NCBI GenBank assembly: GCA_036499165.1
Contig: DASYEE010000169.1
Coordinates: 1-18,786, forward strand
DNA length: 18,786 bases
Origin: Galbitalea sp036499165
GTDB lineage: Bacteria > Actinomycetota > Actinomycetes > Actinomycetales > Microbacteriaceae
Direction: 5' to 3'
Shown: piece by piece, positions 7,236 to 14,688 of the stretch
Layout of the letters: every line of letters begins with the position of its first letter
Numbering within the stretch: the first letter of the stretch is position 1
Notes under the pieces: model-generated
Told to the model about the DNA's origin: nothing
The model's input: only the letters and a program-made list of their open reading frames with translations
Database searches by the model: none
Made by a program: the position numbers and the translations under genes

Positions 7236-7589
7236 TCAGCCGGCGAGGAGCGGCCGCACCTCGAGCTTACGATTGCACGCCTTCGACCCTTCCGCCGCCA
7301 GCTTCAGCGCGACGTCGAGGTTGGGAACCTCCCAGAGCCACAGGCCGGCGATGAACTCCTTCGACTCAAGGAATGGTCCGTCGGTGATCACCGGTGCGCC
7401 TGCGCCACGGCTGTCGATCACAGTCCCAGAGCTCGGCGCACCGAGACCGCCGGCGAAGACCCAATAGCCCTCCGCGATCAGCTTGTCGTTGAACAGGTCG
7501 ATCGCGGCCATTTCGGCCGCAGAAGCGGACTCGGTCATCTGGGCAGCCTCGGCCTGCCCGTCGTCGATTACGGAAACCAGGTATTGCAT
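7236..7589 (-). CDS. DGPF/YCII-related domain protein, ECF42 partner
   Basis: This 117-residue cytoplasmic protein of the YCII-like superfamily carries the hallmark TDGPFLESKEFIAGLW (residues 69-84) and the usual opening MQYLVSVIDD. In actinobacteria DGPF proteins are encoded beside ECF42 sigma factors and are their main targets; their biochemical role is unknown. The protein has no signal peptide. AGGAG lies ten bases before the ATG. It is the first gene of a two-gene operon with the sigma factor and follows a candidate ECF42 promoter at 7645-7673. Confidence 0.9.
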   Translation of the reverse strand: MQYLVSVIDDGQAEAAQMTESASAAEMAAIDLFNDKLIAEGYWVFAGGLGAPSSGTVIDSRGAGAPVITDGPFLESKEFIAGLWLWEVPNLDVALKLAAEGSKACNRKLEVRPLLAG

Positions 7590-7644
7590 GTCGGATCATC
7601 TCCTGCGGATCTGCGGCGCCCCTCATGGACAGCCTCTCACCACT

Positions 7645-7673
7645 ACTACGAACAACTCTGCCCGCATCCGACA
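7645..7673 (-). promoter_or_regulatory. Candidate ECF42-type promoter for the DGPF-sigma operon
   Basis: On the minus strand TGTCGG (7668-7673) and CGTAGT (7645-7650) are separated by 17 bases. From memory, the ECF42 -35 element is TGTCGA-like with a short CG-containing -10. The site leaves a leader of about 50 bases before the DGPF ATG, implying autoregulation of the operon. The match is short, so this is a candidate only. Confidence 0.4.
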
Positions 7674-7705
7674 CCCGGGCGAAAGTTTTCCTGTGCGCGG
7701 GGGGC

Positions 7706-8620
7706 CTAGAAGCGGACACCTCCGGCGGAGAGCCCCGCGCGCCAGTAGCGCTGCAGCGACAGGAACACGACAACGACGGGGATGACCGAGACGAGGGCCC
7801 CGACCACGAGGAGTCCCTGCAGCGCCGGGATGTCGATCGACTGCCTGAACCAGCCGGTCAGGCCGACCGTCACCGGCACGAGGTCGATGTCGTTCAGCAC
7901 AAGCAGCGGCAGCAGGTAGTTGTTCCAGCTCCCGAGGAACGCGAACAGCAGGATCGTCACCATTCCGCCACTCATCAGGCGGACTCCGATGGAGAAGAAC
8001 GCACGGAACTCCCCCGCGCCGTCGAGGCGCGCGGCCTCGAGAATCTCGTCCGGGATGGAGGTCTGCGCGTAGACATACGCGAGCATCACCCCGAACGGAT
8101 AGACGAGCGTCGGGATCAGCACACCCGCGTAGGTGTTCACGAGCCCGAGGTGGGTGAGCAGCACGTAGGTCGGCTGCGCGAGTACCGTGCCGGGGACGAG
8201 CATGCTGCCGAGGACCGCGCCGAGTACTATCGAACGCCCGCGAAACCGGTATTTCGCCAGCGCATAGCCGGAGATCACGCTGACGAACGTCATCAGCACG
8301 GAGCCGAGACCCGAGTAGATGATCGAGTTCAGCATCCACCGCCAGAAGATCCCGTGATCGTAGGTCGTCAGCGCGGCCAAGTTGCCGAACAGGTTGAACT
8401 TCGCGAACTCGAATCCTGGCGTGCCGAACAGGTCTGAGCTGGTCTTGGTCGATGCGACCAGCAGCCAGTAGACCGGCACGAGGAAGTAGATCAGTGCGAC
8501 GACCGTGATGATGATCACGACCGTCTGGGCGAGAGGCGACCGTCGCTCTCCGCCGGACTCGTCCGACTTGCTGCGGGTCGCTCGGCGCGGGACCCGCACC
8601 GACGTCGTTGATGCCGTCAT
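7706..8620 (-). CDS. Carbohydrate ABC transporter permease (MalG-like)
   Basis: This 304-residue CUT1-family permease has six predicted membrane segments (about 32-56, 97-120, 133-150, 165-186, 220-240, 266-288) and a cytoplasmic basic N-terminus. The EAA loop that contacts the ATPase is visible as EAARLDGAGEFRAFF (195-209). It would pair with the upstream permease to form the channel for an oligosaccharide. Its ATG overlaps the upstream stop by four bases (ATGA). No ATPase gene follows: the next gene on this strand belongs to the ECF42 operon, so an ATPase encoded elsewhere must energise the importer. Confidence 0.92.
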   Translation of the reverse strand: MTASTTSVRVPRRATRSKSDESGGERRSPLAQTVVIIITVVALIYFLVPVYWLLVASTKTSSDLFGTPGFEFAKFNLFGNLAALTTYDHGIFWRWMLNSIIYSGLGSVLMTFVSVISGYALAKYRFRGRSIVLGAVLGSMLVPGTVLAQPTYVLLTHLGLVNTYAGVLIPTLVYPFGVMLAYVYAQTSIPDEILEAARLDGAGEFRAFFSIGVRLMSGGMVTILLFAFLGSWNNYLLPLLVLNDIDLVPVTVGLTGWFRQSIDIPALQGLLVVGALVSVIPVVVVFLSLQRYWRAGLSAGGVRF

Positions 8621-9570
8621 GCGTTGCGTCCTCGTCGATTGGAAACACTCGAAACCACGACAGACAGGATGAACGTGACGAGCCCGAGGATGATGGCCAT
8701 CGCAGAACCGAGGTTCAGGTTGCCGTTCGCCTGCGTCGTCGCGAACACCGCCATGTTCGGCGTGTATTCCGTCGTGATGTTGGTTGTCAGGTTTTTCAGG
8801 ATGGTTGGCTCGTTGAACAGTTGGAGTGTGCCGATCACCGAGAACAGGGCAGTGAGCAGGAGCGCGGGTGCAATGAGCGGCACCTTGATCGAGAACGCGG
8901 TGCGCAGCTCGCCCGCGCCATCGATCCGCGCGGCCTCGAAGAGTTCGCGCGGCACCGTCTGCAGCGCCGAGAACAGGATGATCATGTTGACGCCCGTGTA
9001 CGACCAGGTGCTCACGTTGGCGATCGACCAGAGCACGCTGCCGGAGCTCAGGAAGTCGACCGAGATGCCAATCGACTTCAGCCCCTCCACGATCGGAGAC
9101 ACGCCTGGTTGATAGAGGAAGCCCCAGAGCAGGGCGGCAACGACGCCGGGAATCGCGAACGGCAGGAAGACTCCGAGCCGCAGAACCCGCTTGAACTTCG
9201 TGCGCGCTGAGTCGAGCAGCAGCGCGAAGATGAGGGCGAGGGCCAGCATGACGGGAACCTGCACGATGCCGAAGAGCAGCACGCGCCCGAAACCGGCGAT
9301 GAAGGCCGGGTCGGCGAGCGCCGTCGCATAGTTCTGGATACCGACGAAGACCGTCTTACTCGCGGTGTCGAACCCGAGGCCCGACTTCTGCACCTTGAAG
9401 AGGCTTGTGCCGATCGCGACCACGATGGGCGCGACCAGGAACATCAGGAAGAGAACGATGAATGGCGCCAGGAAGACCCATGGCGCGGCACCGCTCCCCC
9501 GGCCGCTGCGGCGGCGGGCGGGGGAGCGGTCGGCCAGCCGGAGGGGCTGGCCAGGAACGGCCTGCGTCAT
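8617..9570 (-). CDS. Carbohydrate ABC transporter permease (MalF-like)
   Basis: This 317-residue CUT1 permease has six membrane segments (about 30-56, 95-119, 131-153, 178-203, 234-255, 290-310). Its EAA loop reads EAARIDGAGELRTAFSIKVPLI (starts at 212), keeping the conserved Gly and Pro. It is the partner of the MalG-like permease. The ATG overlaps the stop of the binding-protein gene by four bases, so binding protein, MalF-like and MalG-like subunits are translated from one message. Confidence 0.92.
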   Translation of the reverse strand: MTQAVPGQPLRLADRSPARRRSGRGSGAAPWVFLAPFIVLFLMFLVAPIVVAIGTSLFKVQKSGLGFDTASKTVFVGIQNYATALADPAFIAGFGRVLLFGIVQVPVMLALALIFALLLDSARTKFKRVLRLGVFLPFAIPGVVAALLWGFLYQPGVSPIVEGLKSIGISVDFLSSGSVLWSIANVSTWSYTGVNMIILFSALQTVPRELFEAARIDGAGELRTAFSIKVPLIAPALLLTALFSVIGTLQLFNEPTILKNLTTNITTEYTPNMAVFATTQANGNLNLGSAMAIILGLVTFILSVVVSSVSNRRGRNA

Positions 9571-10898
9571 TTGACGGAGAGCCCCTGGGATTTCAGGTTG
9601 GCAACCGTGCTCGCCTGCACAGAATCCAGAGCCTGCGCGAACGTCTCGGAGCCGGATGCCACCTTGCCGAATTGGTCGGCGAGGTCACTCGTGAGCTTGT
9701 CGAAGCCCGGCCCGTTCTGCGCGGTGTCGGGAGAGATGAGCGCTGCGGCCTTGAAGACCGAGAACACCTTCTCACCACCGAAGTACGGGTCCGCCTGGTC
9801 GAGCGTCGGGCTCTGCAGGCCGATCTTCGCAGCGGGGAAGAGTCCACCCTGGCTGACCAGGATGTCGACGCTCGCCTTGTTGCTGTCGAACCAGCTCGAG
9901 AACTCCGCCGCCTGCTTCGGGTACTTCGTTCCCTTCAGCACGACCATCGCCGCGCCACCGGACTCGCCGCCCGCGGTAGATCCAGCAAACGTCGGCTCGG
10001 GTGCGACAGCCCACTTACCGGAGAGCTTCGCGGCGTTCTGCTTGAGCAGCTGGGGGAACCATGCCGCGTAGCTGATCGACGCGATCTGGCCGGAGTCGAC
10101 ATCCTTCCAGTACTCAGGCGTCCACATCTGGACGACCTTCAGGAGCTTCTGGTCGAGCAGGCCTTGCCAGAGAGCAGCGACCTTCTGGTTGCCCGCGTCG
10201 TTGACCGAGACCTTCCAGGAGTTGCCGCTGATGCCGTACCAGCTGCCGCCGGCCTGGACCATGGTCTGGTAGTACATGCCGAACTCGGCCGGCGAGAACT
10301 GCCCGAGGTAGATGCTCGGGTTGGCGGCGTGCAGCTTCTGCGCATCGGCGACATAGTCATCCCAGGTCGCGGGCGGGGTCAGCCCGTACTTCTTGAAGAT
10401 GTCTGTGCGGTAGAGGAGGCCCGCTGGGCCGCTGTCCTGGGGAACCCCGTAGATGGCGTCGCCGAACTGCACGGATGACCACGCGGCGGGCGTGTAGAGG
10501 TTCTTGGTGTTCTTGATGTACGGCGCGATGTTGATGGCGCGCTTGTTGATGACGTAGTCAGGCAGGGAGTGCTGGCTCACCTGGGCGATGTCAGGGCCGG
10601 TACCCGCGTCGACAGCGGCCGGAACCTTGCTGCCGTCATCCCCGGTCTCCTGGTGCAGGTCGACGTGGATGTTCGGGTGCGCCTTGTTCCAGATCGCGAC
10701 CGACTTCGCTTCGTTCGGGACTGAGCCCCAGAACGACAGCGTGATCTTCTTGTTCGGATCTGGCGCGGCTGCTCCAGAACCGCCGCTGGTGCAGCCGCTG
10801 AGACCGATTGCTGTTGCGCTGGCGATGGCCAGGACCCCCAGCACGAGTTTCTTTCTTCGCACGGTCCTTTTCGGGCCGGAAATCGGGTGCGTAGCCAT
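9567..10898 (-). CDS. Sugar-binding lipoprotein of ABC importer (family 1 SBP)
   Basis: This 443-residue extracellular solute-binding protein has a lipoprotein signal peptide: basic RTVRRKKLV, hydrophobic core, lipobox LSGC with Cys36. The mature protein begins with a Ser/Gly/Ala linker and ITLSFWGSVPNE, typical of family 1 SBPs, and contains YGVPQDSGPAGLLYR and the late GGESGGAAMVVLKGT region seen in oligosaccharide binders. ATG 10898 is chosen over 10907 because AAAGGA lies eight bases before it. It is the first gene of the importer operon. Ligand is inferred from context: an alpha-L-fucosyl/galactosyl-beta-galactoside delivered to the GH95 and GH42 enzymes encoded divergently. Confidence 0.93.
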   Translation of the reverse strand: MATHPISGPKRTVRRKKLVLGVLAIASATAIGLSGCTSGGSGAAAPDPNKKITLSFWGSVPNEAKSVAIWNKAHPNIHVDLHQETGDDGSKVPAAVDAGTGPDIAQVSQHSLPDYVINKRAINIAPYIKNTKNLYTPAAWSSVQFGDAIYGVPQDSGPAGLLYRTDIFKKYGLTPPATWDDYVADAQKLHAANPSIYLGQFSPAEFGMYYQTMVQAGGSWYGISGNSWKVSVNDAGNQKVAALWQGLLDQKLLKVVQMWTPEYWKDVDSGQIASISYAAWFPQLLKQNAAKLSGKWAVAPEPTFAGSTAGGESGGAAMVVLKGTKYPKQAAEFSSWFDSNKASVDILVSQGGLFPAAKIGLQSPTLDQADPYFGGEKVFSVFKAAALISPDTAQNGPGFDKLTSDLADQFGKVASGSETFAQALDSVQASTVANLKSQGLSVK

Positions 10899-10992
10899 GA
10901 TTGGCATCCTTTCGTAAACAGACCTCGTTGTGTGTTACTGCTGGCACTACTTGAATTGCAAGGGGAAGATGTGGTGCGTCTCGCGGTGCCCC

Positions 10993-11011
10993 GTTGGTTC
11001 ATTGAACCAAC
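10993..11011. promoter_or_regulatory. Operator O1 for the LacI regulator (ABC operon)
   Basis: GTTGGTTCATTGAACCAAC is a perfect 19-base palindrome with one central base. Its core GGTTCA-N-TGAACC recurs at O2 (one mismatch) and O3. It lies eight bases downstream of the predicted -10 of the ABC operon, where a bound repressor would block initiation, about 95 bases before the binding-protein ATG. Confidence 0.8.
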
Positions 11012-11019
11012 TGGAATGG

Positions 11020-11048
11020 ATGCTACGCACGTTTGCCTCCGCCCGCAA
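11020..11048 (-). promoter_or_regulatory. Predicted promoter of the ABC importer operon
   Basis: On the minus strand TTGCGG (11043-11048) and TAGCAT (11020-11025) are separated by 17 bases. The expected start, near 11013, is immediately before operator O1. The resulting leader would be about 115 bases; a weaker alternative, TTGCAA and TAACAC spaced 18, lies closer to the gene. Confidence 0.42.
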
Positions 11049-11064
11049 TACCTCGCTAGCCGTG

Positions 11065-11095
11065 AAAACGCTGAATGATCCGATGTTTATTCAGC
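11065..11095 (-). terminator. Rho-independent-like terminator of the LacI gene
   Basis: GCTGAAT and ATTCAGC (11089-11095 and 11070-11076) form a perfect 7-base stem around 12 bases. On the minus strand the stem is followed by GTTTTC, giving a short T-run. It lies 42 bases past the regulator's stop and separates it from the co-oriented ABC promoter. Confidence 0.5.
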
Positions 11096-11136
11096 TGTCT
11101 CCGGTGGAATCCTTATAGATGCTGGACTTCTGCCGA

Positions 11137-12162
11137 TCAGGCCGAGGGGGAAAGTCGGGAAACACCCGATGACTTGCGAATAATCAGTTCGGGCATGAGC
11201 ACCTGGTGCTCGTGAACATGCTCTGAACCCTGCTCGATCTCGTCGAGAACGAGCTTCATCGCCCGTGCACCGAGCTCGTGCCGCGGCTGGCGAACGGACG
11301 AGAGCGGGATCGCCGAGGCCGAGGCAGCATCCAGGTCGTCGAAGCCGACGATCGCGATGTCTTCCGGCACCCGGATGCCGTGGAGAGTCATGCTCTGCAG
11401 GAAACCGATCGCGAGCAGGTCGTTCGCGCAGAGTGCTGCGGTCGGTCTGTCGGCCGGCGCCATCGCGGCCACCGCCTCGCCTGCAGCGATACCGGATGCC
11501 GTGCTGAAGTCGCCGAGATTCAGCACCTCGATCGTCGCGTCCGGCGAGACCGCGGCGACCCCCTCACGGAATCCAGCCAGCCGCTCCGCGACCTGGTGAC
11601 TGGATGACGGGTCGTCGACGAACACCAGACTGGTGTGCCCGAGCCCGGCCAGGTGCCTGCCCGCCATCACGCCGCCGGCGTGGTTATCGGTGACGAGCGA
11701 ACACCAGGGTCGATCGCTCGTGACATCGTCGATGAAGACCACGGGAACACCGCGTTTCAGCATGCTCTCGAGTCGCGGATTGTTCTCGTCGACGGGCGTC
11801 ATCACGACCCCCTGCACGCGCTGCTGCACGAGGACGTCGAGGTTGTACTCCTCGCGCTGGGGGTCGTAGCTGCTGTTGCAGAAGACAACTGCGACGTCTC
11901 GTTCGCGCGCGTACGCTTCTGCGCCGAGCGCGATGTCGACGAAGAACGGGTGCGCGAGACTCGCCAGCGTCACGCCGATGGTCTTGACCCGCCCCGGTCG
12001 ATACTGGCGCGCATGCTGCCGCGGAACGAAGTCGAGCTCTTCCATGGCCGCAAGCACCCGCGTGCGCGTCGAGTCGTTGACGTAGGAGGGGCGATTGAGC
12101 ACGTTGCTGACGGTGCCGGCGGACACGCCGGCGTGCTTCGCGACATCCCTGATGGTTGACAA
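11137..12162 (-). CDS. LacI-family transcriptional repressor of the fucoside/galactoside locus
   Basis: The product is 341 residues. Residues 3-23 form the helix-turn-helix (TIRDVAKHAGVSAGTVSNVLN), followed by a hinge (ARQYRPGR, 51-58) and a periplasmic-binding-protein-like sensor domain from about residue 60 (TIGVTLASLAHPFF; IVGFDDLDAA; PLSSVRQPRHELGARAM). Such proteins dimerise and leave their operators on binding a sugar. Hinge position 54 is Tyr where PurR and most relatives have the intercalating Leu. The start is TTG: AGGGAG precedes it and TTG-S-T-I-R-D matches the family's N-terminus exactly. Three copies of GGTTCA-N-TGAACC flank its own gene and both structural operons, so it most likely represses the importer, the glycosidases and itself. 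Confidence 0.93.
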   Translation of the reverse strand: MSTIRDVAKHAGVSAGTVSNVLNRPSYVNDSTRTRVLAAMEELDFVPRQHARQYRPGRVKTIGVTLASLAHPFFVDIALGAEAYARERDVAVVFCNSSYDPQREEYNLDVLVQQRVQGVVMTPVDENNPRLESMLKRGVPVVFIDDVTSDRPWCSLVTDNHAGGVMAGRHLAGLGHTSLVFVDDPSSSHQVAERLAGFREGVAAVSPDATIEVLNLGDFSTASGIAAGEAVAAMAPADRPTAALCANDLLAIGFLQSMTLHGIRVPEDIAIVGFDDLDAASASAIPLSSVRQPRHELGARAMKLVLDEIEQGSEHVHEHQVLMPELIIRKSSGVSRLSPSA

Positions 12163-12180
12163 TCTGCTCCCTACCCGCGA

Positions 12181-12193
12181 CGTTCACTGAACC
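12181..12193. promoter_or_regulatory. Operator O2 at the LacI gene promoter
   Basis: CGTTCACTGAACC matches GGTTCA-N-TGAACC at all but the first base and contains the perfect palindrome GTTCA-C-TGAAC. It starts 19 bases upstream of the regulator's TTG and overlaps a possible minus-strand -10 TATGGT (12191-12196), suggesting autorepression. It also lies four bases upstream of the -35 of the divergent GH95 promoter. Confidence 0.7.
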
Positions 12194-12197
12194 ATAC

Positions 12198-12226
12198 TTG
12201 AATCCGCACGAGCGTTCGCGTACCAT
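12198..12226 (+). promoter_or_regulatory. Predicted promoter of the GH95 operon
   Basis: TTGAAT (12198-12203) and TACCAT (12221-12226) are separated by exactly 17 bases. The expected start is near 12233, just before operator O3, mirroring the layout at the ABC operon. Confidence 0.5.
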
Positions 12227-12236
12227 CCATCACTGT

Positions 12237-12251
12237 CGGTTCAATGAACCG
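12237..12251. promoter_or_regulatory. Operator O3 at the GH95 operon
   Basis: CGGTTCAATGAACCG is a perfect 15-base palindrome about one central A, with the same core as O1. It starts ten bases past the -10 box. It covers an in-frame ATG (12244), which argues that translation begins at the later GTG. Confidence 0.8.
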
Positions 12252-12285
12252 TTTACCGCTCCAACGACGGCTAGGGCAACGACGC

Positions 12286-14688
12286 GTGAAATCTGATCAC
12301 CTCCTTTGGTACGAGAAGCCTGCCGCCACCTGGATGGAGGCGTTGCCGCTCGGCAACGGCCGCATCGGTGCCATGTGCTTCGGTCGCCCGGGAGCCGATC
12401 TGATCAAACTGAACGACGACCGTGGCTGGTCGGGAAGCCCGGCGAACGAGCTGCAGGACGGTTTCCCCGACGCCGCGAGCGCACAAGCGGACGTCGGGGC
12501 GGCGCGCGCCGCTGTCGCAGCCGGGGACTACGCAGCGGCGGACGAACCACTGCGCCGGATCCAGCAGAAGTACACCCAGTCGTACCTGCCGTTCTCTGAC
12601 CTGCATCTCACCATCACGGCGGCGAACGGCACGACGGATGCCACGGACTACCGCCGTGAACTTCGGCTGAAGGACGCCGTTCACGAGCACTCGTACCTCC
12701 TCGACGGGCATCGCGTCACGCAGTCCAGTTACATCAGCGCCCCGGCCGGCGTGATGGTGATCGAGATCTCCGCCGAACATCCGGATGGCGTCGACCTCAC
12801 GCTGGCGCTGTCCACCGAGCTGCTGGAGCTTGACCGGCTGGCGGTCGGGGGTCGGCTCGGGCTTATCGCCCAACTGCCGTCCAACTCCGCGCCGGGCCAT
12901 GAGTCCGACCTCGAACAGACGAAGTATGACCGCACGCCGGGAGCCGCTGTGATCGGCGGTACCTTCCTGCGCCTGCACCACGACGGCGAGGAGCGCGACG
13001 GGGTTGGCGCGGTCGGGGCATCCGGAATCCACCGCGCGACGATCATCCTGACGACCGCGACGACGTTTACCGCCCTCGGGATGCCGCCCCTGCACACGCT
13101 GGATGCGCCGGCAGCTGAAGCCCAGCGGCGTCTCGACGCGGCCGACGAACTCGGCTCCGACCGGCTGCTCGCTGAGCACCTCGCGGACTACCGGGGGCTG
13201 TACTTCCGGTCGGAGCTGCACTTCGACCGCCGCGACGATGCCGCGATGCACGACGACCTGCCGACCAGCGAGCGACTCGCCCTGGCGAGTGCGTCGCCGA
13301 TCGGGGCGCTCGGCTCCGACCCGGGGCTCGCCGCCACCCTCTTCAACTTCGGCCGCTACCTGCTCATCGCGAGTTCGCGCGCGGGCACCCTGCCGACCAA
13401 CCTTCAGGGCATCTGGAACGACCTCGTCCAGCCACCCTGGAGCTCGAACTATACGATCAACATCAACACCCAGATGAACTACTGGCCGGTCGAGGTCGCG
13501 AACCTGGCCGAGCTGCACGAACCGCTGTTCGACCTGGTCGACGCGCTGGCCCTTCGGGGGCGCGAGACCGCCTCCCGCATCTACGGCCTGCCGGGCTGGG
13601 TCGCCCACCACAACACCGACCCGTGGGGCTTCAGCACGCCGGTTGGCATGGGACGTGCCGACAACGCCTGGGCGTACTGGCCCATGTCCGGGCCGTGGCT
13701 GGTGAGCCACCTCTCGCAACACCTGCAGTTCGGCGCCGACGACGAGTTCGCCCGCGACCGCGCGTGGCCGGTCGCCGCCTCCGCCGCGGCGTTCATGCTG
13801 GGCTGGCTCAAGACGGATGCGGATGGCACGCTCGGCACTCCGGTTTCGACGTCGCCTGAAAATCACTTCGTGACCGAGGCCGGCGAGCGCGCGTCCGTCG
13901 CGGCGTCGACCACGATGGACATCAGTCTCATCCGTGAGCTCTTCGAGTTCGTGGTCTCACTCGCAGACCGCCTGAAGATCGATTCGTCGACCGCACGCGC
14001 CTGCGCCGCGGCTCTGCCACGACTGCGTGCCCCGCAGATCGGCGTCGATGGTCGCCTGCTCGAGTATCCGCACGGCCTCCCGGACTGGGAACCGCACCAC
14101 CGTCACGTCTCCCATCTGTACGGCCTGTACCCGGGGGCGGAGCGGTGGGATGCCGACCTGCTCGCGGCTGCGACCACGAGCCTGGATGTGCGTGGCGGCG
14201 ATTCGACGGGCTGGTCGCTGGCCTGGAAGACCTGCCTGCGAGCCCGTCTGCACCAGCCGGACGTGGCCGGGGAACTGCTCGCCCTGTTCTTCCGCGAGCC
14301 ACAGGACGGGATCGCGGAGTGGGCTGGGGCGCTCTACCCCAACCTGTTCCAGTCGAACCCGCCGTTCCAGATCGACGCCAATCTCGGCTACATCGCCGCG
14401 ATCGCCGAGTGCCTGCTGCAGAGCCACCGCGGTGTCATCGAGTTGCTTCCCGCTCTTCCGCCCGCGCTCGATCGCGGCAGTGTTCGAGGACTGGTCGCCC
14501 GCCCCGGTGTCGAGGTCGACCTGGAGTGGAAGGACGGCAAGCTCGTCGCCGCCTCACTCACCTCCCGGCGCTCGCGCACGGTCACGGTCGAGTACGACGG
14601 CCGATCCGCCGCGGTAGACCTGACGGCAGGTGCCAGGGCGCGCCTCGACATCACGCTGCTCGCACCGCTTGAGAGCCTGCCTGCGTGA
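12286..14688 (+). CDS. GH95 alpha-L-fucosidase / alpha-L-galactosidase
   Basis: The product is about 800 residues, normal for a single-domain-set GH95 enzyme: N-terminal beta domain (LWYEKPAATWMEALPLGNGRIG), linker, (alpha/alpha)6 barrel, C-terminal beta domain. GH95 is an inverting family removing terminal alpha-1,2-L-fucose or alpha-L-galactose. Catalytic elements are visible: Asn392 and Asn394 in TININTQMNYW, acid Glu525 in STSPENHF, and Asp697 in FQIDANLG. Thr390 occupies the position that is His in the fucosidase AfcA. No signal peptide, so it acts inside the cell on imported oligosaccharide. GTG 12286 (AGGG nine bases before) is preferred to ATG 12244, which lies inside O3 and would add 14 basic residues absent from the family. 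It overlaps the GH42 gene by GTGA. Confidence 0.9.
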   Translation: MKSDHLLWYEKPAATWMEALPLGNGRIGAMCFGRPGADLIKLNDDRGWSGSPANELQDGFPDAASAQADVGAARAAVAAGDYAAADEPLRRIQQKYTQSYLPFSDLHLTITAANGTTDATDYRRELRLKDAVHEHSYLLDGHRVTQSSYISAPAGVMVIEISAEHPDGVDLTLALSTELLELDRLAVGGRLGLIAQLPSNSAPGHESDLEQTKYDRTPGAAVIGGTFLRLHHDGEERDGVGAVGASGIHRATIILTTATTFTALGMPPLHTLDAPAAEAQRRLDAADELGSDRLLAEHLADYRGLYFRSELHFDRRDDAAMHDDLPTSERLALASASPIGALGSDPGLAATLFNFGRYLLIASSRAGTLPTNLQGIWNDLVQPPWSSNYTININTQMNYWPVEVANLAELHEPLFDLVDALALRGRETASRIYGLPGWVAHHNTDPWGFSTPVGMGRADNAWAYWPMSGPWLVSHLSQHLQFGADDEFARDRAWPVAASAAAFMLGWLKTDADGTLGTPVSTSPENHFVTEAGERASVAASTTMDISLIRELFEFVVSLADRLKIDSSTARACAAALPRLRAPQIGVDGRLLEYPHGLPDWEPHHRHVSHLYGLYPGAERWDADLLAAATTSLDVRGGDSTGWSLAWKTCLRARLHQPDVAGELLALFFREPQDGIAEWAGALYPNLFQSNPPFQIDANLGYIAAIAECLLQSHRGVIELLPALPPALDRGSVRGLVARPGVEVDLEWKDGKLVAASLTSRRSRTVTVEYDGRSAAVDLTAGARARLDITLLAPLESLPA

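Noticed and set aside
6143..7354. A 403-codon open frame antisense to the ECF42 gene
   Set aside because: The ECF42 frame is a clear family match; the opposite frame shows no domain or ribosome site.
12244..12285. ATG at 12244 as the GH95 start
   Set aside because: It lies inside the perfect operator palindrome, about 11 bases from the predicted transcript start, and would add a basic 14-residue leader atypical for the family; GTG 12286 has an AGGG site.
12271..13866. A 531-codon antisense open frame inside GH95
   Set aside because: Long antisense frames are common in GC-rich DNA; the GH95 frame contains all catalytic motifs, and the antisense product is Arg-rich with no recognisable domain.
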